A DNA stretch of 64,000 nt from Zygaena filipendulae (Eukaryota > Arthropoda > Insecta > Lepidoptera > Zygaenidae): contig OU015672.1 in NCBI GenBank assembly GCA_907165275.2, positions 8,600,501 to 8,664,500 of the forward strand. Direction: 5' to 3'. Numbering within the stretch: the first letter of the stretch is position 1; each line of letters starts with the position of its first letter. The position numbers and the translations under genes were made by a program. Below, piece after piece: positions 21,795 through 33,239 of the stretch. The notes below the pieces were generated by a model that was not told where the DNA came from, made no database searches, and saw only the letters and a program-made list of their open reading frames with translations.

Positions 21795-21975
21795 CAACTA
21801 ACGCGTTAACTTCGGAGTCTCCGCGGGAATTCCTGGACAAACTATATCCTATGTCCTTCTATGCACCCTTGATAACGTGTATGCGTTTCATGTGGAGCCG
21901 TTAAGGCGTGAAATCGTATAACAAACAAAAAACAAACAAACAAATTGACTCACATTTGGATTTATAATAGGATTT
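21795..21975 (+). repeat. CTAGCTG-family repeat
   Basis: Head degraded (gcaactaacgcgttaacttcgg); body and tail present, with (ACAAA)n before the end. Confidence 0.55.
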
Positions 21976-22342
21976 TAAAACGTTAAAACATACCTAGACT
22001 TCCAGTTACGATTTTAATCATGTTTTACAAAACAATGGCAGATTCCATAGAAAAACTAGGTACCTAGTTATGAATTATACTCAGTTGTTACAACGAAATA
22101 GATATATAGAATTGTTTGTTTTGAGTACGTTTTTGTGACGCTGATTTGCATAAACAAAGTAATATCGATTATGTGCCCATGATTGTGAATGGAACGGTTA
22201 AAAAAATAACTGTAAAGAAAAAATGTGGACTTCTTCTTTAAAATAAGTGAGATATTGATCTTAAAAAAATTAGTATACTTATACATAGTTATAGTTTGTA
22301 GTTCATCGAAGACAGCTGTAGTGCAATAGTAAAAGTGTTTAA
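21976..22342. other. non-coding stretch
   Basis: AT-rich without recognised features. Confidence 0.4.
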
Positions 22343-22570
22343 CGGCCGCACTCAGAATCGATTTTAATGATTACTTAATTAAGTATAGATTTTTAAAACA
22401 AAACTGCCGCAATCAGAGACGTTCAGTAAATTAATGTTAATTGGCATTTAATGAGATGTAACTTAAAGCCAATTAACATTAATTTATTAAACTTGTCTGA
22501 TTGCGGCAGTTTTGTTTTTAAAATCTATACTTAACTAAGTAATCATTAAAGTCGACTCTGAGTGCGGCGG
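22343..22570. mobile_element. long-arm palindromic MITE, copy 1
   Basis: Arms of roughly 90 bp starting ccgcactcagaatcgatttt are complemented at the other end (aaagtcgactctgagtgcggc), with further matched blocks (ctgccgcaatcaga, ttaatgttaattgg). Almost the whole element folds back. Copy 2 is at 28212-28448. Confidence 0.7.
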
Positions 22571-22618
22571 TCAGACGCCAAAAGTATCTCATCACCACAG
22601 TATATATCATCATCTTCA

Positions 22619-22905
22619 CTTTTTAGACAGTCTTGTAGATTTTTTAAAATAATTGGACACGTATTTTTTCCTTTTCTTAACGTAAGAAAAAATAACGGCG
22701 CGGCGATACATTGAGTTGAAATTCCGTATGACGTCACACCTAGGTGCACATTATACTTAGTTATGACGTCGTGATCTCCCACTCCTAAACTTTAATGCGT
22801 TGTATCTAAGCTTTATTTTTTTCAATGATTCGAAAAAGAAAAAAATACGTATCTATAATAACGAAACGAAATAGAATTTTTATTTTTACATCTTAAGAAA
22901 AAACT
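22619..22905 (-). mobile_element. 320-bp MITE carrying TGACGTCA, copy 5 (diverged)
   Basis: Matches the family through 'ttggacacgtattttttc', 'gcgatacattgagttgaaatt' and 'cctaaactttaatgcg'. One intact octamer is at 22729-22736. The ends are eroded. Confidence 0.55.
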
Positions 22906-23358
22906 TGTTACCTAATTTTCTTTACTTAATTTTCTCCGCAAACTCCGATCATGTTGCCGACCGTACCCCACATCTTCATTACGGCAGCGCGCGACCTCTT
23001 TTGTGCGATGATCATTTATTTTCATACAACAAGTAGGTAACTAAAACAGGGTTGGCGAAAATAAGGACACAATTTCCTTGGAAGCCTGCGAGTTTGGTTT
23101 CCTCGGAAGTATGACGTTTATAATGATAGTGCAACTACTTTCAGTTTCACTCTACTTTCATTACGTAAGTTACGAGTCGTTAATAAATCGCATCAAAATA
23201 ATAGTACCACTTTAAATTTCTTTCACTGGCAACCCCAACAACTGGAAGGTTTATTAAACACTAAACAGCCCATTAAAAGTATTTATAGGTTGCATTTAAA
23301 ATATTTTATTATAATTACGGATTTTGCAATCACTAATATTATACTTAATTATGTAGAA
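22906..23358. other. non-coding stretch
   Basis: No gene or repeat recognised. Confidence 0.4.
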
Positions 23359-23560
23359 CTAGCTGACCCGCGCGGTAATTCCGGAGTTCCCGCGGGAATT
23401 CCAGAATAAAATTAAGTTATCAACCGTCCTCATGAATCACTCTATCTATTGGTGAAAACCGCATCAAAATCCGTTGCGTAGTTTTAAAGATTTAAGCATA
23501 CATAGGGATATAGGGACAGAGAAAGCGACTTTGTTTCATACTATGAAGTGATATTAAATT
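23359..23560 (+). repeat. CTAGCTG-family repeat
   Basis: Starts actagctgacccgcgcgg; variant middle with 'tctattggtgaaaaccgcat'. Confidence 0.6.
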
Positions 23561-23684
23561 ATCATAAAATAAAATAAAATACAATAATAAAATATATAAT
23601 ATATCAATTGAACACAAGTTAAGTATAAGTACAACTTGTATAGAACCTATAAGGTAATTATATATAATCTTCTTTATCTTTACA

Positions 23685-23800
23685 CTAGCTGGGTCCTGCG
23701 GTTTCACCCGCGTGAGTTTCGGATTTCCGCAGGGACTCCAAAGTAGCCTATTTACTCCTTATAATATCAGCTAATTAGCAGTGAAAGCCCGGGAAAAATC
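23685..23800 (+). repeat. CTAGCTG-family repeat, 5' part
   Basis: Starts actagctgggtcctgcggtttcacccgcg; the end is lost. Confidence 0.55.
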
Positions 23801-23931
23801 GGTCTACGTTACACTGTACTGTACGTTTGAAAATAAGGTATGAAATGGCGCGTCGTAATTTTTTCCTCAACAACCAAAAAGTAGTACGTTAGGCTGTTTC
23901 TAGACTTTATGACTGTCCATTGCAAAAAATA

Positions 23932-24283
23932 TACAACGTGTTAATGAATTAACTGAAAACCTGATACACCCTATTTAAAAAAATAAACAATAATATGATT
24001 AAAATATATTTTATGTCGAAAAAATTTATACTTTAAAAGTTATTCAACTTTACTTTGGAGGTGACCTATCTACGAAATTCCAAGCGCTACGCCCGCGCCT
24101 ACCGGTTTGAATTTTTTTGCTGCGGGCGGCGTACGCGACAAATATTGTATTATAAATAATTTAGACATGGGCTAGTAAAAATGAAAAAAATATAACCTAT
24201 ATTAAAACATGGTGCGATCGATTCGCTAGTCGATTCTGAGCAAACTACTTTCTAGTTTTCAGTTAATTCATTAACACGTTGTA
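23932..24283. mobile_element. 352-bp MITE with TA target duplication
   Basis: Perfect inverted ends of about 29 bp begin TACAACGTGTTAATGAATTA and are flanked by TA (23930-23931 and 24284-24285). The internal sequence has no ORF. TA duplication suggests a Tc1/mariner-type source. Confidence 0.7.
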
Positions 24284-24371
24284 TAAGAAAATCGGGACAC
24301 CAGATTCTTTAGCAATCTTATTTTATTATTCTTATACATCGAAATTTCATCCTACGAAATGTCAACCTTCC

Positions 24372-24438
24372 ACCGGGAATCGAACCCGGAGCCGCTTGAT
24401 GAGCGGGCAGGCGTGGAGCCTACTGCGCCAATCGGGTC
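24372..24438 (-). repeat. tRNA-derived SINE head or degenerate tRNA
   Basis: The minus strand carries a consensus pol III A box (TGGCGCAGTAGG, 24419-24430) and B box (GGTTCGATTCC, 24376-24386) at tRNA spacing. The T arm has a perfect 5-bp stem (ccggg/cccgg). The 5' acceptor strand (GACCCGA) finds no partner after the T arm, so it is not an intact tRNA gene. It abuts the TA-flanked MITE. Confidence 0.6.
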
Positions 24439-24520
24439 GCTATCACAACTTATTTCCCTCGACGCGCGAGACCCGTCCGCTAAGTGATTCGGGACTTCCC
24501 CGCCATGCGGAGTTTAATTG

Positions 24521-26645
24521 ACGTCTGTCAAGCTAGAAAGGTCAAGTCGGCAGAATCAATTGATTTTTAGGTCAAAATTTAGTGCTCAATTAGTGCTAAT
24601 TTAGTGCTGAAAAAAAAAATTTGGTGCTGTGATAGGTGGAACAAAAATGAGAACACTGCTAACTTTTTATTAAGCTATCAGTGTACCGTTCGTGACCGCG
24701 TTACAATACAGTTGCAGCGGAATTCGCATGGGCTAATAATTTAGTGCTCATTTAGTGCTGCCATTGTAGCGAAAAATTTTTGAAAAATAATCGTTTTTGA
24801 TATTTTTTTCAAATAAAATACTGTACTAGCGACACCGGCCGGTTTAAGAGCTCAAAAACGGGAATTGATGAAATTGAAACACGTCAACATTTAGCGCTCA
24901 ATTAGTGCTGCCAGTATAATAAAGAATTTTTGAAAAATAACCTTTTTTTTAATTTTTTTCAATAACTTTTACTTAATTAAGCTAGCAGATTTAGCTAGCA
25001 GTGTACCTTTCGTGACCGCGTTATGATACAGTTACAGCGGAATCCGCATGAGCTAATAATTTAGTGCTCAATTAGTGCTGCCATTGTAGCGAAAATTTGT
25101 TGAAAAATAATAGTTTTTGAATTTTTTTTCAAATAAAATACTGTACTAGCGACACCGGCCGGTCTAAGAGCTCAAAAACGGGAACTGATGAAATTGAAAC
25201 ACGTCACCATTTAGCGCTCAATTAGTGCTGTTTCAATTTCATCAGTATTATACTGGCAGCACTAATTGAGCGCTAAATGGTGACATGTTTCAATTTCATC
25301 AGTTCCCGTTTTTGAGCTCTTAGACCGGCCGGTGTCGCTAGTACAGTATTTTATTTGAAAAAAAATTCAAAAACTATTATTTTTCAAAAATTTTTCGCTA
25401 TAATGGCAGCACTAATTGAGCACTAAATTATTAGCTCATGCGGATTCCGCTGCAACTGTATCATAACGCGGTCACGAAAGGTACACTGCTAGCTAAATCT
25501 GCTAGCTTAGTTAAGTAAAAATTATTGAAAAAAATTAAAAAAAAGGTTATTTTTCAAAAATTCTTTATTATACTGGCAACACTAATTGAGCGCTAAATGG
25601 TGACGTGTTTCAATTTCATTAGTTCCCGTTTTTGAGCTCTTAGACCGGCCGGTGTCGCTAGTACAGTATTTTATTTGAAAAAAAATTCAAAAACTATTAT
25701 TTTTCAAAAAATTTTCGCTACAATGGCAGCACTAATTGAGCACTAAATTATTAGCTCATGCGGATTCCGCTGCAACTGTATCATAACGCGGTCACGAAAG
25801 GTACACTGCTAGCTAAATCTGCTAGCTTAATTAAGTAAAAGTTATTAAAAAAAATTAAAAAAAAGGTTATTTTTCAAAAATTCTTTATTATACTGGCAGC
25901 ACTAATTGAGCGCTAAATGGTGACGTGTTTCAATTTCAACTAATTGAGCGCTAAATGGTGACGTGTTTCAATTTCATCAGTTCCCGTTTTTGAGCTCTTA
26001 GACCGGCCGGTGTCGCTAGTACAGTATTTTATATGAAAAAAAATTCAAAAACTATTATTTTACAAAAAATTTTCGCTACAATGGCAGCACTAATTAAGCA
26101 CTAAATTATTAGCTCATGCGGATTCCGCTGCAACTGTATCATAACGCGGTCACGAAAGGTACACTGCTAGCTAAATCTGCTAGCTTAATTAAGTAAAAGT
26201 TATTGAAAAAAATTAAAAAAAAAGGTTATTTTTCAAAAATTCTTTATTATACTGGCAGCACTAATTGAGCGCTAAATGGTGACGTGTTTCAATTTCATCA
26301 GTTCCCGTTTTTGAGCTCTTAAACCGGCCGGTGTCGCTAGTACAGTATTTTATTTGAAAAAAATATCAAAAACGATTAATTTTCAAAAATTTTTCGCTAC
26401 AATGGCAGCACTAAATGAGCACTAAATTATTAGCCCATGCGAATTCCGCTGCAACTGTATTGTAACGCGGTCACGAACGGTACACTGCTAGCTTAATAAA
26501 AAGTTAGCAGTGTTCTCATTTTTGTTCCACCTATCACAGCACCAAATTTTTTTTTTCAGCACTAAATTAGCACTAATTGAGCACTAAATTTTGACCTAAA
26601 AATCAATTGATTCTGCCGACTTGACCTTTCTAGCTTGACAGACGT
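24521..26645. mobile_element. foldback-type DNA transposon
   Basis: Ends ACGTCTGTCAAGC and GCTTGACAGACGT are inverted and flanked by a perfect 9-bp duplication GTTTAATTG (24512-24520 and 26646-26654). Nearly the whole 2125 bp is two complementary arms that meet near 25230. Each arm is built of 320-bp subrepeats; in the right arm they start at 25251, 25571, 25891 and 26250. The third unit carries a roughly 40-bp internal duplication at 25937-25975. The left arm is about half as long as the right. Each unit has 'atttagtgctcaattagtgc' motifs and accggccggt. Outer units match each other across the arms better than they match inner units. No ORF. A 9-bp duplication with long subrepeat-built arms is the pattern of Foldback (FB), allied to the MULE superfamily. 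Confidence 0.85.
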
Positions 26646-26794
26646 GTTTAATTGATTCGCCAATGTCGCCGTTACAAAGTTCAGTGTTGCCAACTTGAGA
26701 GCAAAATTTACGCTCCATGCGTACGCTTTATCGGCTCAATGATTAACTGAGGTGATAATGGCTCGCTGGGTTGTGAAAATTGCCATGCCTCGCG

Positions 26795-26822
26795 TATATA
26801 ACGAGTGCGTATCTACATCAGT
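26795..26822 (+). promoter_or_regulatory. candidate TATA/initiator core promoter
   Basis: TATATAA at 26795-26801 is followed by TCAGT, the arthropod initiator, at 26818-26822 (25 nt from first T to A). A GTAAGT donor lies 15 nt further on. No coding exon found downstream. Confidence 0.22.
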
Positions 26823-26947
26823 GTGTGCACGCGTAAGTAAATTAAATTATTAACTAGTGGGTAAAAATAAAAATATGTATGTAAACATTACAATCAGTAT
26901 ATATTTACAATAGTCTATGTAATCATTAGTATGTATACTCATTGATA

Positions 26948-27259
26948 TCTATATAAATAAAAATGAATCGTCAAATGTGTTGCTAAGCGTATAACTTGCA
27001 AACGACTGCACCAAATTGGATAAACCTTTTTTTTTGTGTTCGTTATAGTCGGGACAAGGTTTTTATAAAAGAAGTTTGGAGTTCCTGCGGGAATTTCGAA
27101 ACTCACGCGGGTGAATCTCCGAAACGGTTGGATCGATTTCAACGGAGGTTTCACTGCTAATTAGCTGATATCATTAGGAGTAAATTGAGCTACTTTGGAG
27201 TTCCTGTGGGATTCCTAAAATTAAACTCTTGCGGATGAAACCGCGGGGCACATCTAGTT
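26948..27259 (-). repeat. CTAGCTG-related repeat, 'tgttgctaagcg' variant
   Basis: Second copy of the variant at 20050, similar along its whole length, ending ccgcggggcacatctagt. Confidence 0.65.
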
Positions 27260-27309
27260 TAATATATAGTAGTATGTAGTAATATATAGTATTTGTTAAT
27301 TTTGTGCAT

Positions 27310-27649
27310 AAATTTGTCTGCCTGCGTCCGTGACGCCTCCGCAGGGCTCCAGCGGAAGACCAGCGCCGGGTGGTCCTTACAACCACCCGACTTATGCTGA
27401 GCTGGCCGCCTCTTTGTCACGACACGGTGTCTAATCACAATATTCAGATAAGTGTCTCCGTTATTTTAAGTAGGTGTCCGTTTCTCAGCCGTCGGATGGA
27501 GTCCGCCCACAGATCTTCGGCTGGCGGCGTCTGTCCGTCGGTTGAGAAGCGAACCCTCAATACCTGTTATATATATATGTTTAGTTGTTGTATACGTATG
27601 CTGTAAATCTTTGTGTTGTGTCAAATAAAGTTTATTCAATTCAATTCAA
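27310..27649 (+). mobile_element. 5'-truncated LINE 3' untranslated region
   Basis: A GC-richer non-coding segment ends in 'gtgtcaaataaagtttattc' and an (AATTC)n tail. AATAAA plus a short repeated tail is the usual end of lepidopteran LINE copies. Compare 62280-62440 with tail (ATTCT)n. Confidence 0.45.
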
Positions 27650-27651
27650 TT

Positions 27652-28206
27652 TACTAGGTGTGCTCTGCGGTTTCACTCGCAGTAATTACGGAGTTCTTCT
27701 CTGTACTCCTGACAAATTTCATCCAAATATGTTCAGCCGTATATACGACTTCTTTCTTTCTTCTTTCAAACATCCAAACATCCATACGTTTACATTTATA
27801 ATATTAGTAGGATTTACTAGCTGTTCCCCGCGGTTTCGCCTGCGATGAGTTCGGATTTCCGCGGGAATTCCGGGATAAGAAGTACCCTATGTCCTTCTCT
27901 GCACCCCTGTGCATGCAAAATTTCATGGTCGAGCCGTCTAGGCGTGAAAACGTAACAACAGACAGAGTTACTTTCACATTTATATCTATTACTAGCTGTC
28001 CCACGCGGTTTCACCCGCGATAATCTCGAAGTTCCCGCGGAATTGTTCCATGCAAACTTTGCAACCCCTGTTCATCCCCTTAGGGGTTGAATTTTCAAAA
28101 ATCCTTTCACATCGGATGCCTACGTCCTACAAAGAACACACCCTCCAAGTTTCAGGTCTCTACGATCAGCGGTTTAGGCTGTGCGTTGATCCATCAGTCA
28201 TTCAGG
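27652..28206 (+). repeat. three CTAGCTG-family copies head to tail
   Basis: Copies start at about 27652 (ctaggtgtgctctgcgg), 27818 (ctagctgttccccgcgg) and 27992 (ctagctgtcccacgcgg) without spacers. The third changes after 'ggaattgttcc' to a different 3' half ('caacccctgttcatcccctt..atcagtcattcagga'). Confidence 0.7.
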
Positions 28207-28211
28207 ACTAA

Positions 28212-28448
28212 CCGCCGCACTCAGAGTCGACTTTAATGATTACTTAGTTAAGTATAGATTTTTAAAACATAACTGCCGCAATCAGAGACGTTCAGTAAAT
28301 TAATGTTAATTGGCATTTAATGAGATGTAACTTAATTAGTTAAATGCCAATTAATATTAATTTATTAAACTTGTCTGATTGCAGCAGTTTTGTTTTAAAA
28401 ATCTATACTTAACTAAGTAATCATTAAAGTCGACTCTGAGTGCGGCGG
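28212..28448. mobile_element. long-arm palindromic MITE, copy 2
   Basis: Ends CCGCCGCACTCAGAGTCGAC and their exact complement. Arms about 100 bp. About 90 percent alike to 22343-22570 by eye. No clear target duplication. Confidence 0.75.
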
Positions 28449-28772
28449 AAAGCATTTTATAAGATTAGTAAGGATTTGAGCATAGGCAATTTAATTTGCT
28501 TCTTATTTTGTATTTTACACCACAAGAAAATACACACGAAGCGAACACAATAAACGGGCGCAGGTGTGGCAGCAGACGTTGATTACATTTTTACTGCCCG
28601 AGAATCGAACCGGCGACCGCCAATACAAATAAATAGGACGTAAATCACAGATTTACTTCCCTGTTTATATCTAAGGTTGAAATAAAAATGGCGCTGGCGC
28701 TGGGTGGGACATAAAAAGACGCATGTGACGAAAAGTGACGAATGTACGTGGGCGCGGCGTCGTTATATTTTG
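28449..28772. other. non-coding stretch with a B-box remnant
   Basis: A minus-strand ggttcgattctcggg (B box plus T-stem, about 28604-28620) marks a decayed tRNA-derived sequence; no A box is visible. Nothing else seen. Confidence 0.4.
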
Positions 28773-29235
28773 TGACTAGCAGTGCCCCGCGGTTTCACCC
28801 GCGTGAAAAGTTTTTATACAACAACTTTTTTTTCCAACATCCGATTTCAATGAAACAAAGAAAACGACCAAGCCACATATTCTGACTAAGGTGTAGAATT
28901 TGTAAAGTTAGAGTAGAGTTAGGGTTTGTAGAGTTATAAGCTTGGCTCTACATGAGATCTGATAACCTTTTGACAGTGCCCGTCAAATGGACTCGTCTTG
29001 GCATCATTTTACATGAAGTGGTTTTTGGTGGGATTTCATTTCTTTTTGTAAGTTAAAGTTGCGGAATTTTCATACACACTTCCATCCCCTAGTTTAAGGG
29101 GTTGGGGGATAAAAGTTACAATTTTTATAATTTTTTTGTTATTTGTGTACTAATACATGCCGAATTTCAGCTTCCTAGGACATTAGGCAATACCCTAAGA
29201 ATTTTGATGATCATCAGTGAGTCAGTGACGAAATC
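28773..29235 (+). repeat. CTAGCTG-related long variant plus a second 3' half
   Basis: Head ctagcagtgccccgcggtttcacccgcg with 'ccaacatccgatttcaatga' as at 7820. It leads into 'cccctagtttaaggggttggggg' and 'gatcatcagtgagtcagtga', matching the alternative 3' half at 28075-28206. Confidence 0.5.
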
Positions 29236-29501
29236 AGGGTTTTTTAGATATCAATAAAATCTAAAGTATAAGGATACGCTATTTAAATCCGCTAGTGACA
29301 ACATATTCCGAGAATTTCGTTTGTCTAGTCTAATCCAAACCCAAGTTATAAGTTCAAAAAAACGACGAAGCGCTTCGAGAAAAGATAGGTAGTGCTCCCG
29401 CTTCGCTTGGCTCGTCTTGGCGGGGGCACTACCGTTCCCCCAGATAGGGTACATTATCCCGTAATTACCAAACAAACTCACTTGTCTATTTAGAATATTA
29501 C

Positions 29502-29668
29502 TAGCTGATCCCCGCGGTATTTACGGAGTTCCTGCGGGATTCCGGTTCAAAAGTACCCTATGTCCTTCTCTGTACCCCTAACAACGTGTATGCGGAACTT
29601 CATGTTGATCAGTTAAGGTATGAAAGCTTATCAAACAAGCTCACTTTTCTATTTATAATATTAGTCAG
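29502..29668 (+). repeat. CTAGCTG-family repeat
   Basis: Complete ends: actagctgatccccgcgg..tataatattagtc. Confidence 0.65.
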
Positions 29669-29939
29669 GTAATGATTGACGTTGCAATGAACAATGGCAT
29701 GTGTTGATTTTCCCAAGAGAGTGAGGATGCCTTTGACACATGGTTCTAATCGATTTCCATGAAACGCTAACCTGTTCAACCGATTTGTATCATAAAGCTA
29801 ACCGAAACCTTATCTAGAATCAATAAACTAAACTTTAACGCGCGCTGAATGATTCAATTCCACGGGTGGTGGAACCAGCATTACTTTTTCTCGTTATTGT
29901 GCTTCAATTTTGGAACTTTGAGTGAAATTAACGCTCTTT

Positions 29940-30224
29940 CTAATGTGTTGCTAAGCGCATAACTTCCAAACGACTGCACTAAATAGGATATTTTGTTTGT
30001 GTTCGTTATTTTCAGGACAAGGTTTTTAAAGAAGAAGTTTGGAGTTCCTGCGGGAATTCCGAAACTCACGCGGGTGAATCTCCGAAACGGTTGAACCGAC
30101 TATGACGGGTTTTTCACTGCTTATTAGCTGATGTTATAAGGAATACCTACATTAGGCCACCTCGAAGTTCCTGCGTGGGAAGTCCGAAACTCAAGCGTGT
30201 TAAAACCGCGGGGCGTAGCTAGTG
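29940..30224 (-). repeat. CTAGCTG-related repeat, 'tgttgctaagcg' variant
   Basis: Third copy of the variant, ending accgcggggcgtagctagt. Confidence 0.65.
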
Positions 30225-30618
30225 CGTTATAAAAATCTTTCAGCCTAAAATATAAACTCTGAATCCAAGACGGGGATAAATATTTTAATTAACTCGAATT
30301 GAAATCCCAATATCATCCATCAGTAAAACGATATGACCTCAATCAATCTTCAATTCATTTATTGAAGTCTATACGATTCAATTTCAGTGTCTGTGTCTTC
30401 TAGATATCTGCTATTGTTGTATTGAATTTGTAGGACGTTAATGAACTTACGCTGAGCTTTCCACCAAATATCGGTATAATTAATTAAAGTTTCGTTTATG
30501 ACACGTGGAGACGTGATAACCTTATCCTACCCTTATATACCTTAGTATATTTATCTATAGTATAATATAAAAGTAATTCTATGTAGTATATACCACGTTT
30601 GCTTGGTTTCCACGACAC
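30225..30618. other. non-coding stretch
   Basis: AT-rich; no features recognised. Confidence 0.4.
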
Positions 30619-31070
30619 AAGCTAATAATAGCTTAGTGTGGGATCAAGTAGATCTGTGTGCTGTGATGTGGATTATTATTATTATTTATATTTTTTAATT
30701 TTTTTCTCAGCATATGCTGGTAACTTGTAGAGTCAGTACGGGCACTGCCAAGTAGCTGATCTATTTAATTAGAGGGTATGTTGTCTTATTTATTATTATT
30801 ATTTTCTATGCTCACTACTGACCGTCTTTTCTCGAAGGAAAAGAAGGCGTAGGATGACTCCTCAGCGCGGCTAAAACAAACGCTAAGGGCTGTTAAGTCG
30901 ATAGGTTGAGAAACCGACGAACAATTCGGGCATTGTCAAGCATTATTATTATCATTATTATTTTATGCTCACTACTGACCGTCTTTTCTTGAAGGAAAAG
31001 ATGGCGTAGGATGACTCCTTAGCGCGGCGAAGACAAACGCTAAGGGTTGTTAAGTCGGTATTATTATTAT
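30619..31070 (+). repeat. (TTA)n-associated repeats, including a tandem 95-bp pair
   Basis: 'gggatcaagtagatctgtgtg..gatgtggattattatt' at 30619-30690 recurs inverted at about 50786-50850. After it, a 95-bp block beginning 'gctcactactgaccgtcttt' occurs twice (30812 and 30966), each with an adjoining (TTA)n run. Likely 3' ends of a LINE with a TTA-type tail. Confidence 0.45.
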
Positions 31071-31329
31071 TATTAGTATTACCTTGTGGTGGTAAAAGAT
31101 CAAAGTGGAAAAAGATTTAGTTAGTATGCCTAGATTGTATGTCTATTAGTATTATAAAATATCTATTTACAATATAGGTAAATAGATATTTTACATATAC
31201 AGAACGTAGTGTGTTATCATGCTATGGGAACGTTGTGGGATACAATCAAATTGATTCGATCAAATCAAATATATTGTCATTTTCGGTTGAACAGAAGGCG
31301 TGAAAGCGCATCAGACAGACAGACAGACG

Positions 31330-31545
31330 GATATCTGTGCCCGGCGGTTTCACCTGCGGTAATTTTGGAGTGCCCGCAGGAATTCCGGGTTATAATAAAG
31401 CCCTTGATACTCAGAAAAACGTGGCTTTCTAATAGAAAAAGAATTTTCAAAATCGGTTCGGCAGAACCACAGATTACCCCCTACAACCTCACAAACTTAC
31501 CACTTTATAATATTATATTAGGTAGTTATAGAGAGTAGGTATAGA
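31330..31545 (+). repeat. CTAGCTG-family repeat
   Basis: cccggcggtttcacctgcgg..tataatattatattagg, with the 'accccctacaa' middle shared with 9479. Confidence 0.55.
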
Positions 31546-32439
31546 TATAATAAATTACACATACACACACACACTGTGTAAAAAACATATTATTTACAAG
31601 AGACAAAATACATGCAAGTAACTACGTCGAATTATCTTCCGACCTCAATTGCTAAAAGCAATCTTTTCATAGACAACCATGGGTAGGGCAAAAGAAAAAG
31701 AAAGGTAGGTTATGACTGTGGCATTAAGTCTATTATGTATGTCGTAGGATAATTTGATAAACTTGTTTTCAGCAAAAAACCTAAGGATTTTGCTAGAACA
31801 CGGTTAAATAATCATTAATTATATAAAATTACCTACTTAATGGTTAGGTTAGGTTTGTACTGCTGGCCAAGTCGCGAGAGCCGAGCGAGCGTAGCAAGCG
31901 TGCCGCGGCAGCATACCTACATCATAAATGATGACCATTTTGTTAAGTACAGGTACGCGCGTGGACTTTTATTCTCAAGAACATAACACGCCAATAAGGC
32001 GCCAAAAAAAAATTGCCTTTGCCTCGTGCTCAAAGAAGTATATATATATGCTCATTATTCATGGAGCAGCACATTAGAAATCCTGGCACGTCGTGTCTTC
32101 AACTCCAATGAAAAAAGGGTTTTCTCCCACAAACAGGACCCTTGGAAGGCATGACTCGTTATTTTTGCGGTTTATCAAGTCACGTCACTAAAATGTTAAG
32201 GTGAAATGGGTTACCGTGGTCAAGAGCGTTTAAAAAAAAAATTAAAAAAAAACTCTTTCCACACTTCTTAAACACGGTGTAAGGTTGAACGACGAAAGGT
32301 ATTTAAAGAGCATATTCACTATTCTATTGTCACCTTAAACAACTTAAAAAAGTTTTGAAATTTTTTTTTTTTTAAATAATAAATCTGAACACGCAAATTT
32401 CTTTTTAGAATAGAATGCCAAACTAATATAATATTTATT
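31546..32439. other. non-coding stretch
   Basis: Contains an (AC)n run at about 31560-31575 and a GC-rich fragment (31860-31915, 'gagcgagcgtagcaagcgtgccgcgg') that recurs near 62483-62515. No gene seen. Confidence 0.4.
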
Positions 32440-32835
32440 GTGTACTAGCTGACCCCCGCGGTTTCACTCGTGGTAATTTTGAAGTTTCCGCGGGAATTCC
32501 GGGATTAAAAGTACCTTACGTCACTCAGGAACACTGTACCTTCCTATAAGTGAAAGAATTTTTAAAATAGGTTCAGTAGATCCAGAGATTATACCCAACA
32601 ATCTCACGACCTTACAAACTCCGGAGATACCGCGGGAATTCCGGGATAAAAAGTACCCTATGACACTCAGGATCACTGTAGGTGCCTATAAGTGAAAAAT
32701 TTTTCAAAATCGGTTCGGTAGATCCAGAGATTACCCCGTAACGTCACAAACTCACAAACTCACAAACCCACAAACTCACAAACCCACAAACCCACAAACT
32801 CACAAACTTTTACTCTTTATAATATTAATATAGAT
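32440..32835 (+). repeat. CTAGCTG-family double copy with CACAAACYCA minisatellite
   Basis: The core ('ccgcgggaattccgggat') occurs twice. Before the tataatattaatatagat tail the 10-mer cacaaactca/cacaaaccca is repeated about seven times (32743-32810). Confidence 0.65.
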
Positions 32836-33239
32836 ATAATATAGTATAGATAATAGATATATAGGCCACAACATAGTATGAAATGAAAAAAAATAGTACC
32901 CATAAAGTACCTATTACCGATTTAAGTCGAAAGACAAAAATTCATGGAATATAATTATTGGCAACACTGGTTTCATTTGTTTTCACACTGAACTGAGTTG
33001 ATAATATCCCTTTTATTTGTTCTATGGTACGGTTCCCTGTTTAATATCTGGCTACCCCACTAATAAGCATTGCGTCCGTTAACGTGTCGAATAACTTTCC
33101 GGGAACATTGCGGGCGTTAACGAAAGCCTTATCCGTTAAGTCAACGAGGGCGCGAGATGTAGCGTCGGATTATTGCGTTGCTCAGCTTTATTAGGGCGGT
33201 TGGTCCAAGGCTATATGCGTTTATTATTAGTTTTTATTT

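Noticed and set aside
24372..24438. Functional tRNA gene
   Set aside because: A and B boxes and the T stem are present, but the acceptor stem has no 3' partner.
24521..26645. CRISPR-like or satellite array
   Set aside because: The spaced repeats are explained as the two arms of one foldback transposon with a 9-bp target duplication.
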